Shown: positions 26,713 through 34,457 of the stretch, in pieces
How positions within the stretch are numbered: the stretch's first letter is position 1
Layout: each line of letters opens with the position of its first letter
NCBI RefSeq assembly: GCF_002903165.1
Contig: NZ_PPSK01000012.1
Coordinates: forward strand, 62,001 to 126,000
DNA length: 64,000 nt
Reading direction: 5' to 3'
Origin: Halopseudomonas oceani
GTDB taxonomy: Bacteria; Pseudomonadota; Gammaproteobacteria; Pseudomonadales; Pseudomonadaceae
Notes under the pieces: generated by a model
The model's database searches: none
Seen by the model: the letters and a program-made list of their open reading frames with translations, nothing else
What the model was told of the DNA's origin: nothing
Program-made: the position numbers and the translations under genes

Positions 26713-28065
26713 ATGACCGAGCCAGCCATCATCTTCATCGATGACGACGCAGATATTCGCCAGGCAATTACCCAAACCCTGGCGCTGGAAGACCTGAGCG
26801 TGCAGAGCTACGCCGAAGGCTCCCAGGCTTTGGCCAGGCTGAGTCGTGATTTCACCGGCATCGTGCTGTGCGACTACCACATGCCAGGCATGGATGGGCT
26901 GGCGGTACTCGATGCGATACAGCAGCTGGATGACAGCATCCCGGTGATCATCCTCACCGGCCAGGGCGATATCAGTACCGCCGTTGCCGCCATGCGCAAC
27001 GGCGCCTACGACTTCATCGAGAAACCCTTCCACCATGACGGCCTGATCGAAATCATCAAACGGGCGCTGGACAAACGTCGTCTAGCGCTCGAGAACCGCC
27101 ACCTCAAAGCCCAAGTGCGCGGCCTCACCCGTCCTGGCCCACGACTGCTGGGTGACTCCCAGAGTATGCAGACCGTGATCAGCCTGCTCGAACCGCTGCT
27201 CAACACCAGCGCCGATATCCTGCTGCATGGCGAAACCGGCTCGGGCAAAGACGCCATCGCACGCTACATCCACGAAAACAGCAACCGCAGCGATCACAAT
27301 TTCGTCGCCATCAACTGCGGCGCAGTACCGGAGAATCTGATCGAAAGCGAGTTATTCGGTCATGAAGCCGGCGCTTTCACTGGTGCCGACAAACGCCGCA
27401 TCGGCAAATTCGAGCACGCCAATCAGGGCACCTTGTTTCTCGATGAACTGGAAAGCATGCCGCTGAACCTGCAGGTCAAGCTGTTGCGGGTTCTGGAAGA
27501 ACGCAAGGTTGAGCGGCTGGGCAGCAACCAGCCGATTGCCGTTGATGTCCGCATCGTCGCCGCAACAAAATCCGACCTCAAGGCCTTGAGCGACGCCGGC
27601 GAATTTCGCGCCGACCTGTACTACCGCCTCAACGTCGTGCAGATCAACATTCCGCCGCTACGCGAGCGCAAGCAGGATGTTCCGCTCCTGTTTCACCATT
27701 TCGCACTGATCGCCGCGTCCCGCTACGACCGGGAAATCATTCCACTCGACGCCAACCAGGCCGCCGCGCTGATGCAGCACGACTGGCCCGGCAATGTGCG
27801 CGAGCTGCGTAACCTTGCCGAGCGCTACGTTCTGATGGGAGCCAGCGCCTTGAGCGGACCGGAAACCGGTCAGTTGCCGCCGGCGGGTGGTCAGCAAACC
27901 CTGAGCGAAATGCTCGATGCCTATGAGCAGAGCCTGCTGGTCAGCGCGCTCAAGGCCTGCAACGGCAGCATCAAGGAAGTCATGATGCAACTGGGGCTGG
28001 CGCGCAAAACCCTGTACGACAAGATGAAACGCCATGGTCTGGACAAGGCCGACTTCAAGGATTAA
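26713..28065 (+). CDS. DctD-type sigma54-dependent response regulator
   Basis: A 450-residue activator. Receiver domain at 1-120 with phosphorylation site D54 (VLCDYHMPGMDG) and K105; AAA+ domain with Walker A GETGSGK at 174-180 and the sigma54-contact loop GAFTGA at 221-226; C-terminal Fis-type helix-turn-helix in NGSIKEVMMQLGLARKTLYDKMKRHG. A perfect GAFTGA predicts direct activation of a sigma54 promoter, and a consensus one lies before the TRAP binding-protein gene. AAGAGGACGGT gives the ribosome-binding site. Confidence 0.93.
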   Translation: MTEPAIIFIDDDADIRQAITQTLALEDLSVQSYAEGSQALARLSRDFTGIVLCDYHMPGMDGLAVLDAIQQLDDSIPVIILTGQGDISTAVAAMRNGAYDFIEKPFHHDGLIEIIKRALDKRRLALENRHLKAQVRGLTRPGPRLLGDSQSMQTVISLLEPLLNTSADILLHGETGSGKDAIARYIHENSNRSDHNFVAINCGAVPENLIESELFGHEAGAFTGADKRRIGKFEHANQGTLFLDELESMPLNLQVKLLRVLEERKVERLGSNQPIAVDVRIVAATKSDLKALSDAGEFRADLYYRLNVVQINIPPLRERKQDVPLLFHHFALIAASRYDREIIPLDANQAAALMQHDWPGNVRELRNLAERYVLMGASALSGPETGQLPPAGGQQTLSEMLDAYEQSLLVSALKACNGSIKEVMMQLGLARKTLYDKMKRHGLDKADFKD

Positions 28066-28192
28066 GTCGGGCCAACGGGTCGACCCTCGTTTATAGGCCA
28101 ATATTCAGAGCTTTGCCTGCCTATTGCCTTGTTCAAACAAGTGTTCGACACTGGCTGCCTTTTTCAACCCGCACAAACCAAGGGGACAACCC

Positions 28193-29098
28193 ATGAGCGA
28201 TATCCGTTTTGACGACAAAGTCGTCATCGTAACCGGTGCCGGCGGCGGCATTGGCCGCGCCCACGCCCTGCTGTTCGCAAAACACGGCGCCAAAGTCGTC
28301 GTCAACGACCTGGGTGGCAGCACCAACGGCGAAGGCGCCAACAGCGAAGCCGCGCTCAAGGTTGTCGAAGAGATCAAGGCCGCTGGCGGCACTGCCATCG
28401 CCAACCCGGACAACGTCATCAACGGTGATCGCATCGTTGAGTGCGCGATGGACAACTTCGGTCGCATCGACGTCGTCGTTAACAACGCCGGCATCCTGCG
28501 CGACAAGAGCTTCGCCAAGATGACCGATGCCGACTGGGACCTGATCTACAAAGTCCACGTCGAAGGCGCCTACAAGACTACCAAGGCCGCCTGGGACCAC
28601 ATGAAGAACAACAACTTCGGTCGCATCATCTTCACCTCGTCCACCTCCGGCATCTACGGCAACTTCGGTCAGGCCAACTACGGCATGGCCAAGCTGGGCC
28701 TGTACGGCTTCACCCGTACCCTGGCGATCGAAGGCCGCAAGAACAACATCTTCGTCAACGCCATTGCCCCGACTGGCGGCACCCGCATGACCGAAGGTCT
28801 GTTCCCGGAAGGCGCATTCGACAAGCTGAAGCCTGAACTGGTCAGCCCGCTGGTTGCCTACCTGTGCTCCGAAGAGTGTAAGGAAACCGGCAGCCTGTTC
28901 GAAGTCGGCGGTGGCTGGATGGGCAAGGTACGCTGGGAGCGCTCCCTGGGTATCGGCTTCAACCCCGACGAAGGCTTCACCCCGGAAGACGTCGCCGCCA
29001 ACTTCGAACAGCTGTGCAGCTTCGAAGGCGCCGTCCACCCGAAAGACAATATCGAAGCCCTGCGCGAGCTGATGGCCAATATCCAGAAGTTTGCCTAA
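28193..29098 (+). CDS. SDR-family 3-hydroxyacyl-CoA dehydrogenase-like protein
   Basis: A 301-residue short-chain dehydrogenase. The NAD-binding glycine motif TGAGGGIGRAHA is at 14-25, NNAG at 97-100, and the catalytic pair is Y163 and K167 (NYGMAK) with the upstream serine in TSSTSG. The segment NDLGGSTNGEGANSEAALKVVEEIKAAGGTAIAN is characteristic of the dehydrogenase domain of multifunctional enzyme type 2 (peroxisomal MFE-2), here without hydratase or SCP2 domains. A role in beta-oxidation of unusual acyl or steroid side chains is plausible. Start at 28193 with AGGGGAC upstream; followed by a strong terminator. Confidence 0.88.
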   Translation: MSDIRFDDKVVIVTGAGGGIGRAHALLFAKHGAKVVVNDLGGSTNGEGANSEAALKVVEEIKAAGGTAIANPDNVINGDRIVECAMDNFGRIDVVVNNAGILRDKSFAKMTDADWDLIYKVHVEGAYKTTKAAWDHMKNNNFGRIIFTSSTSGIYGNFGQANYGMAKLGLYGFTRTLAIEGRKNNIFVNAIAPTGGTRMTEGLFPEGAFDKLKPELVSPLVAYLCSEECKETGSLFEVGGGWMGKVRWERSLGIGFNPDEGFTPEDVAANFEQLCSFEGAVHPKDNIEALRELMANIQKFA

Positions 29099-29109
29099 CG
29101 GCCACTTCT

Positions 29110-29146
29110 GGAGCGACAAGCTTTAAGCCTCAAGCTAGAAGCTAGT
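29110..29146 (+). repeat. Degenerate AAGCTxxA-type heptamer repeat
   Basis: Consecutive units GACAAGC, TTTAAGC, CTCAAGC, TAGAAGC, TAG follow the seven-base period seen more clearly at 58416-58443 and 58549-58604. Confidence 0.45.
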
Positions 29147-29150
29147 GTTA

Positions 29151-29188
29151 GAAAGCCCGCCCCTGTGCAACAGGTGGCGGGCTTTTTG
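29151..29188 (+). terminator. Rho-independent terminator of the SDR gene
   Basis: Stem AAGCCCGCC/GGCGGGCTT extended by CCTG/CAGG around loop TGCAA, followed by TTTTTG. Confidence 0.88.
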
Positions 29189-29257
29189 TTAGCTATTCGC
29201 GCGATTCAGGGGTGAGGTGCTACCTTGTTGCAACAAAACAGTCTGCCGGACGCTGTA

Positions 29258-29311
29258 AAGTGTATATCCGTGATTCGTCCCGTTTACACGGGCTAGTAGC
29301 GCCGGGTTGGC
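29258..29311 (+). repeat. Dispersed 53-bp element, copy B
   Basis: Second copy of the element at 1528-1580 (minus). Core TTCGTCCCGTTTAC is identical and roughly three quarters of the aligned bases agree by eye. It lies about 70 bases after the SDR terminator, in the same direction as that gene, mirroring copy A. Confidence 0.5.
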
Positions 29312-29320
29312 GAATATAAA

Positions 29321-30070
29321 TTAACCGCTGCGCAACCAACGTCTAGCCAAACGTCGCTTGGCTGCTACCGCAACCACCCTGCCCGGCCACACCGAACGCC
29401 AAGTCATGACAAAAGCGCCATAAAGCGTCAGCGGCCGCTTGCCGTCTGCATCAATTTCCGGCTTCACCAAGCCTTTGGCCAACAACGTATCGGACTCTTC
29501 GCGCAGGAAAGCAGCCATTTCGGCAAAACCGTGCTCCGCCCGGTAGTCGATCGACGGCATATCGCCCTTCAACTTGCTTCGCAGTTGCTTATGCCGTTCC
29601 AGCAGCACGTCAACATCATGCGTATCAGGAAACTGAAAACTCTGTTTGATAGGTAATTCCGGGTAGGCCTCAGAGCGGTTGCTATTGGAAACATTCAGCC
29701 AGCATCCGTCGGTGTATTTTTGCGATAACTCGCAATAGCTCAGCGTGGATTGGTTGGCTCCAATAATGTCCACTGCCGTAGCGGCTAGCTTCAACGCATC
29801 GTGCCAGTAAACCCGGAAGTAGCTATCAGTCTGGCTGTCGTGCATCGATGAGTTGCCGACGACCAAGAACCCCGCGTCACGGAGCTGCTGGTCATACAAC
29901 TGCACCAACGCTGAACAATGCTCATAGAAAGCATCGTCGCTGAGCGGCTCAAACTGGACAATGGTAGGAATCTTCTGGGTACGCCAGACGATGAAAGGGC
30001 CAATGGCATTCATGAACAGCGGCCCGATCAACAGCAGCCCAACCAGCCCACAAAATACAATCTCAAGCAT
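29321..30070 (-). CDS. Hypothetical membrane-anchored protein
   Basis: A 249-residue protein I do not recognise. The first ~28 residues (MLEIVFCGLVGLLLIGPLFMNAIGPFIVW) form one hydrophobic helix; the remainder is soluble-looking and mixed, with FYEHCSALVQLYDQQLRDAGFLVVGNSS and a basic tail RRLARRWLRSG. Most of it is probably cytoplasmic or periplasmic behind a single anchor. Its wobble-base GC preference is visibly weaker than in its neighbours, and it stands alone between the SDR and speC, which fits an accessory or recently acquired gene. No motif suggests catalysis. Confidence 0.7.
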   Translation of the reverse strand: MLEIVFCGLVGLLLIGPLFMNAIGPFIVWRTQKIPTIVQFEPLSDDAFYEHCSALVQLYDQQLRDAGFLVVGNSSMHDSQTDSYFRVYWHDALKLAATAVDIIGANQSTLSYCELSQKYTDGCWLNVSNSNRSEAYPELPIKQSFQFPDTHDVDVLLERHKQLRSKLKGDMPSIDYRAEHGFAEMAAFLREESDTLLAKGLVKPEIDADGKRPLTLYGAFVMTWRSVWPGRVVAVAAKRRLARRWLRSG

Positions 30071-30192
30071 ACTAATCCCTATACGCAGTTATTTCCCTGC
30101 GCGGAATGTACCACCCTACAGCTGCGTCAGTTAGCTGCTACAGGCTCTTCTTGCCCGCGGCATATCGAAACTGCGATCCATGCCCATAAACA

Positions 30193-30224
30193 AAAACCCC
30201 GCGCCGTTACCGACGCGGGGTTTT
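30193..30224 (-). terminator. Rho-independent terminator of speC
   Basis: Stem AAAACCCCGCG/CGCGGGGTTTT (30193-30203 with 30214-30224) with an additional inner CG pair. On the minus strand it is followed by TTTTTG. It lies about 45 bases after the speC stop. Confidence 0.88.
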
Positions 30225-30266
30225 CACTTGCAACATGCGGCTTAGAGCGCGCCGCTGCTTTCAGCG

Positions 30267-31430
30267 TCAGACGTAGATCGCTTCCAGCGGCGGGAAGCCG
30301 TTGAACTCGATAGCGCTGTAACTGGTGGTGTAGGCACCGGTAGACAACCAATATAGACGGTCGCCGATGGCCAGGTTCAGCGGCAGGCCGTACTTGTAGT
30401 GCTCGTACATGATGTCGGCGCTGTCGCAGGTCGGGCCGGCGATGACGGCTTCTTCCAGTTCGCCCTGCTTCTCGGTCCACAGCGGGAACTTGATGGATTC
30501 GTCCATGGTTTCGATCAGGCCGGAGAACTTGCCCACGTCGGTGTAAATCCAACGCTCCAGCGCTGTGTGCGACTTACGCGAGACCAGTACGACTTCACTG
30601 ACCAGAATACCAGCGTTGGCGATCAGCGAACGGCCCGGCTCCAGAATGATCTCCGGCAGTTCATCACCGAAGTCTTCCTGCAGGAAGCGGGTGATTTCTT
30701 CCGCGTAGGTCTGCAGGGTGTTGGTCTTGGTAATGTAGTTGGCCGGAAAGCCGCCACCCATGTTGATCATCTTCAGGTTGATGCCGTCTTCTTCTTTCAG
30801 GCGCTCGAAGATCACCTTGACCTTGGCGATGGCAGCGTCCCACGCGCCGATGTCGCGTTGCTGCGAACCAACGTGGAAGGAGATGCCGTAGGGCTCCAGG
30901 CCCAACTCTCGCGCCAGCACCAGCAGGTCCATGGCCATATCGGTCTGGCAGCCGAACTTGCGTGACAGCGGCCAGTCGGCAGTGGTCGAGCCTTCGGTCA
31001 GAATCCGCACATACACCTTGGAGCTTGGCGCAGCCTTGGCAATGTTACGCAGGTCCGCTTCGGAGTCAGTGGCATACAGGCGCACCCCCTTCTCATAGAA
31101 GGCGCGAATGTGACGTGCTTTCTTGATGGTGTTGCCAAAGCTGATCTGCTCCGGCTTGACGCCCAGCGCCAGCACCTTCTCCAGCTCATAGATAGAGGCG
31201 ATGTCGAAGTTGGAGCCCTTGTCGCGCAGCAGCGAGAGTACTTCGTTGGCGGGGTTGGCTTTTACGGCGTAGTAGACCTTGGCAAACGGAAAGCCGTCGA
31301 CCAGCTCGTCATAGGCACGATCAATGGTTTTCAGGTCAACGACCAGGAACGGGGTTTCGCGCTGGTCAGCGGCGGCCTTCAGACGGCTGAAGGTGTCACG
31401 ATCGAAGTAGTCGTCAAGTTTGATGGACAT
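30267..31430 (-). CDS. speC: Ornithine/lysine decarboxylase, alanine-racemase fold
   Basis: A 387-residue PLP-dependent decarboxylase making putrescine (or cadaverine). The Schiff-base lysine is K57 in YYAVKANP; HVGSQ, NMGGGFP, EPGRSL and the active-site cysteine in AGPTCDSAD are present. The fold and length match the Pseudomonas speC product rather than the larger E. coli SpeC. GGAG lies about nine bases upstream of the ATG. It is monocistronic, closed by its own terminator, with nearly 500 bases of non-coding sequence upstream. Confidence 0.92.
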   Translation of the reverse strand: MSIKLDDYFDRDTFSRLKAAADQRETPFLVVDLKTIDRAYDELVDGFPFAKVYYAVKANPANEVLSLLRDKGSNFDIASIYELEKVLALGVKPEQISFGNTIKKARHIRAFYEKGVRLYATDSEADLRNIAKAAPSSKVYVRILTEGSTTADWPLSRKFGCQTDMAMDLLVLARELGLEPYGISFHVGSQQRDIGAWDAAIAKVKVIFERLKEEDGINLKMINMGGGFPANYITKTNTLQTYAEEITRFLQEDFGDELPEIILEPGRSLIANAGILVSEVVLVSRKSHTALERWIYTDVGKFSGLIETMDESIKFPLWTEKQGELEEAVIAGPTCDSADIMYEHYKYGLPLNLAIGDRLYWLSTGAYTTSYSAIEFNGFPPLEAIYV

Positions 31431-31919
31431 GGCGTCGGCTCCAAAGCATTAAGTTCGGGTGACGGACCGCGTGGGGACGAAAAGAGGATCAGATATGCAG
31501 GGCAGAGGTGCACACGCACGCCCCGCTCAATGAGCAGGAGCCTGAGGTACGCCTTCCGACGGAAGCGACTCTGAACGCTTTCAGCCAACACACAACCCGG
31601 GGGTGCGAACGTCTGATCAGTATCCCCACTTTGGTTCGCCTACTTCCCAAGGCGTGCGCCGAAAGCAATAAGCCCGCTCTATTCAGCAGTCTTGCTGTCT
31701 CGTCGTCAGTACTTGAGCCGTATGGATCGTGCCAGCCTCAACGTTCGGAGCGAACCTTAAAACCAAGCGACCCGGCGGTCAATAGTGGGGAACCATTTAT
31801 CTGGGACAACGGCATTACCGAGACGCTCCCGAAGCCGGCATCTCTGTATTTCTTGTTGTTGCAAGAAGTAATGAGAACACCTATCATTTGCACCTCAATT
31901 TTCTCTCCGGAGACCGACC
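31431..31919. other. Divergent control region between speC and exbB, about 490 bases
   Basis: Contains the long 5' region of speC (minus) and the Fur-like box before exbB (plus). A short inverted repeat GTTCG-GAG-CGAAC is at 31743-31755. No ORF with family-like sequence is seen; a minus-strand frame reading into the speC start is not supported by a ribosome-binding site. Confidence 0.45.
31870..31888 (+). promoter_or_regulatory. Fur-box-like site upstream of exbB
   Basis: AATGAGAACACCTATCATT agrees at 15 of 19 positions with the symmetrical Fur box AATGAGAATAATTCTCATT and has the inverted pair AATGA/TCATT. It ends about 31 bases before the GTG start, a usual place for iron repression. Confidence 0.6.
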
Positions 31920-32756
31920 GTGACAGTAGAAGCCACCACGCCCACCGCAATCGAACCCGCAGCCACCGCGCTCGGCAGCGCCGTTCCTGATGCTGCCATC
32001 GACGCAGCGGCGGCTACCGTCGCTGCCGATCCCACGTTGCCTGCCGCCTCCCTGGACGCCAGTCTGAACGCTGCTGTTGACAATGTTGAGACAGCCACCA
32101 CCCTGCTGGATACGCTGCGCGAGTGGCTGATCGTCGGCGGCCCGGTGGTCTGGATTCTGCTTGGCATGTCGGTTGTTGCCCTCAGCATCCTGCTGATCAA
32201 ACTGTGGCAGTTCTACATGCCCGCCCCGGAAGGAACCCGCGCCGTACGCCGCAGCCTGGCACTTTGGCACCAGGGCCAGGCCGACGAAGCCATCGCCCAG
32301 CTCAATACCCGTCAGACCGTTCCCGCGGTTCTACTACTGGCCATGCGCGGCAAGCGCAGTGGCACCAATCAAGAGTTGCTGCGCGAAGAGCTGGAGCGGG
32401 TTGCCAGCTTCCGTCTCAACCAGCTCAAGCTGCTGCTGCGCCCACTCGAAGTTATTGCCAACCTGGCGCCACTACTTGGCTTGCTCGGCACCGTTCTGGG
32501 CATGATTGTGGCCTTCCAGAATATGGAAGCCGCAGGTAGCCGGGTTGATCCGTCTGTACTGTCCGGAGGCATCTGGCAGGCGTTGTTGACTACCGCGGTC
32601 GGCCTGGCGGTCGCGATCCCAGTGGTTGCCGTGCACAGCTGGATGGAGCGCCGGGTTGAGCGCATCGCCGCCAGCCTGAACGATGCCGTCACTCAGGTGT
32701 TTACCCACCAGCCCAAGTCGTCGGTCAGCAGCGGAAAAGTCGCCAATGCAGCTTGA
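31920..32756 (+). CDS. exbB: ExbB-type proton channel subunit of the TonB system
   Basis: A 278-residue MotA/TolQ/ExbB family inner-membrane protein. The first ~55 residues are an Ala/Pro-rich extension; helix 1 is LIVGGPVVWILLGMSVVALSILLIKLW. The conserved channel part is VIANLAPLLGLLGTVLGMIVAFQ and QALLTTAVGLAVAIPVVAVHSWM. Translation starts at GTG with CCGGAG eight bases upstream. It heads a coupled exbB-exbD-exbD-tonB set that energises the receptor encoded at 34458. Confidence 0.9.
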   Translation: MTVEATTPTAIEPAATALGSAVPDAAIDAAAATVAADPTLPAASLDASLNAAVDNVETATTLLDTLREWLIVGGPVVWILLGMSVVALSILLIKLWQFYMPAPEGTRAVRRSLALWHQGQADEAIAQLNTRQTVPAVLLLAMRGKRSGTNQELLREELERVASFRLNQLKLLLRPLEVIANLAPLLGLLGTVLGMIVAFQNMEAAGSRVDPSVLSGGIWQALLTTAVGLAVAIPVVAVHSWMERRVERIAASLNDAVTQVFTHQPKSSVSSGKVANAA

Positions 32757-33141
32757 AGCCTTCCCGGGCAAGAAGCGTCGCGGCATCAGCCTGACACCGC
32801 TGATTGATGTGGTGTTCATCCTGCTGCTGTTCTTCATGCTCTCCTCCAACTTCATGCACTGGCGGCAGATCACCCTGTCCTCAGCGGAGCAGTCCGAGCA
32901 AACGCCGGACAAAATTGAAGTGGTGCGTGTGGAGTCAGACGCCGGCCGTGTCACCCATGCAGGCAAAAGCTATCAGCTGCAGGATCTGACCGCGCTGAGT
33001 GCTTTGGTGGCGGCCAATCCCGAGGCGGTTTTTGCCGTTGAAGCCGCGCCCGAGGTCAAGACCCAAACGCTGGTATCGCTGCTGGATCAGCTACACCGCG
33101 CCGGCGCGAAAAAAGTCTCCATGACCGGAGTGCTGCCATGA
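32746..33141 (+). CDS. exbD: ExbD-type protein, first copy
   Basis: A 131-residue ExbD/TolR family protein with one N-terminal helix LTPLIDVVFILLLFFMLSSNFM carrying the essential aspartate of the proton path, then a periplasmic domain. It overlaps exbB by 11 bases and the next exbD by four bases. A C-terminal VSMTGVLP is unlike the second copy, so the two probably form a heteromeric pair. Confidence 0.88.
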   Translation: MQLEAFPGKKRRGISLTPLIDVVFILLLFFMLSSNFMHWRQITLSSAEQSEQTPDKIEVVRVESDAGRVTHAGKSYQLQDLTALSALVAANPEAVFAVEAAPEVKTQTLVSLLDQLHRAGAKKVSMTGVLP

Positions 33142-33566
33142 AGCTGGTTGCCGAAAACAGCACCCGCAAGGACAACGGCGACGACCAGTTGATTCCGCTG
33201 ATCAACATCGTGTTCCTGATGCTGATCTTTTTCATGGTCGCCGGCCAGATCAGCCAGTCCGATGCCACCTTTGTATCGCCACCTGAATCGATTGCCGAGG
33301 CACCGATTGACGATGAGGCAATGCAGATATTGATCGACGCCGAGCTGAACATCTGGCTCAAGGATCAACAGATCACCCTCGACGAGCTTGAGGCTCCACT
33401 GGTCGCCGCCTTCGAGCAGATGGCGGACCCGGAGAGCTTCACGCTGGCCGTCAAGGCAGACGGCGATGTTCCGGTCGAGAACCTGCAAGCCCTGCTCCAA
33501 CGCATCAAAGCAGCCGGGTTCCGCCGCGTCACCTTGCTGACCCAACCCGGTGAGGCCCTGCCATGA
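33138..33566 (+). CDS. exbD: ExbD-type protein, second copy
   Basis: A 142-residue ExbD/TolR family protein. The helix is LIPLINIVFLMLIFFMVAGQIS, in which the position equal to the aspartate of the first copy is asparagine (LIN in place of LID). If ExbD chemistry holds, this subunit lacks the protonatable residue and may be structural only. It ends with the FRRVTLLTQ motif usual in the family. Start and stop overlap the neighbours (ATGA). Confidence 0.85.
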   Translation: MKLVAENSTRKDNGDDQLIPLINIVFLMLIFFMVAGQISQSDATFVSPPESIAEAPIDDEAMQILIDAELNIWLKDQQITLDELEAPLVAAFEQMADPESFTLAVKADGDVPVENLQALLQRIKAAGFRRVTLLTQPGEALP

Positions 33567-34312
33567 TCCGTGCACATCATTGGATTGGTGCCCTGCTGCT
33601 GGCCGCTTTAGCCCATATCGCCGTCTTTATTCTGCTGGTATTCAATCCGCCCCAGGGCACGGCAGCGGCCCAGGGCCAGCTTGGCGTTGAGATCGATCTG
33701 GGCATGCTGGGCGACCTGGGTGAAGCGCAGGAAACCGAGCAACCCAAGGAAGTAGCCCCCCCCAAGCCAACACCGCCACCGCCGCCACCGGAGCCGACTC
33801 CGGAGCCGCCGCGTCAACAGGCACAGGCGCGGGTCCAGACCAAGCCCAAGCCACGTCCGGAGCCGCCACGCGAACAGGTCGAAGCACCCCAGCCGACACC
33901 CGAACCTGCGCCCACCGCAACGCCGGTCGAGCAAGGTCAGAGCGAAGCCAGCCAGGCCCAGCTCAAGCAATCTACCGGTGTCGGCAACGCGGCCACTTCT
34001 GGTGGTATGGGCGGCGCGTCCACTGACTACAAGGCCAAGGTCGCAGCGAGTCTGGCACGGCACAAACGCTACCCGCATGCCTCCCGCCGCCGGCGCGAGG
34101 AAGGGGTCGCCATTCTCAGCTTTGTGATTCACCGCGATGGCTCAGTCACCGATGCGCAGATCCGCGAAAGCTCGGGTTACCCACGCCTGGATCGGGCGGT
34201 AATGAAGATGCTGGAAGACGCTTCGCCATTTCCGCCATTCAGCGACGACATGAGTGAAGACCAGATGCCGCTGCGCATTCCGGTCGACTTCAAGGTGGTC
34301 AACAGCCGCTGA
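33563..34312 (+). CDS. tonB: TonB energy-transducing protein
   Basis: A 249-residue protein with one N-terminal helix (about 7-28, LLLAALAHIAVFILLVF), a long Pro/Glu/Gln-rich periplasm-spanning region (about 55-125) and a C-terminal TonB domain with YPHASRRRREEGVAILSFVIHRDGSVTDAQIRESSGYPRLDRAVMKML. It overlaps the second exbD by four bases. It couples the proton motive force to outer-membrane receptors, most directly the siderophore receptor next to it. Confidence 0.92.
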   Translation: MIRAHHWIGALLLAALAHIAVFILLVFNPPQGTAAAQGQLGVEIDLGMLGDLGEAQETEQPKEVAPPKPTPPPPPPEPTPEPPRQQAQARVQTKPKPRPEPPREQVEAPQPTPEPAPTATPVEQGQSEASQAQLKQSTGVGNAATSGGMGGASTDYKAKVAASLARHKRYPHASRRRREEGVAILSFVIHRDGSVTDAQIRESSGYPRLDRAVMKMLEDASPFPPFSDDMSEDQMPLRIPVDFKVVNSR

Positions 34313-34457
34313 GCAAACGCCCCGCCCGCAACAGCAGTGCCTAACAGGAAAAACCGTAACGCGGTATCAACGACGGCGTTCCCGACGCACGGACGCGTTC
34401 CAGAGAAGAACGCGCCGTCGCCAACATGGAAACCATTAGATCCAGGAAAAAGAGAGC

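Noticed and set aside
31379-31591. Possible leader peptide overlapping the speC start on the minus strand
   Set aside because: It needs a GTG start without a ribosome-binding site, and its sequence shows no repeated ornithine- or arginine-related pattern.
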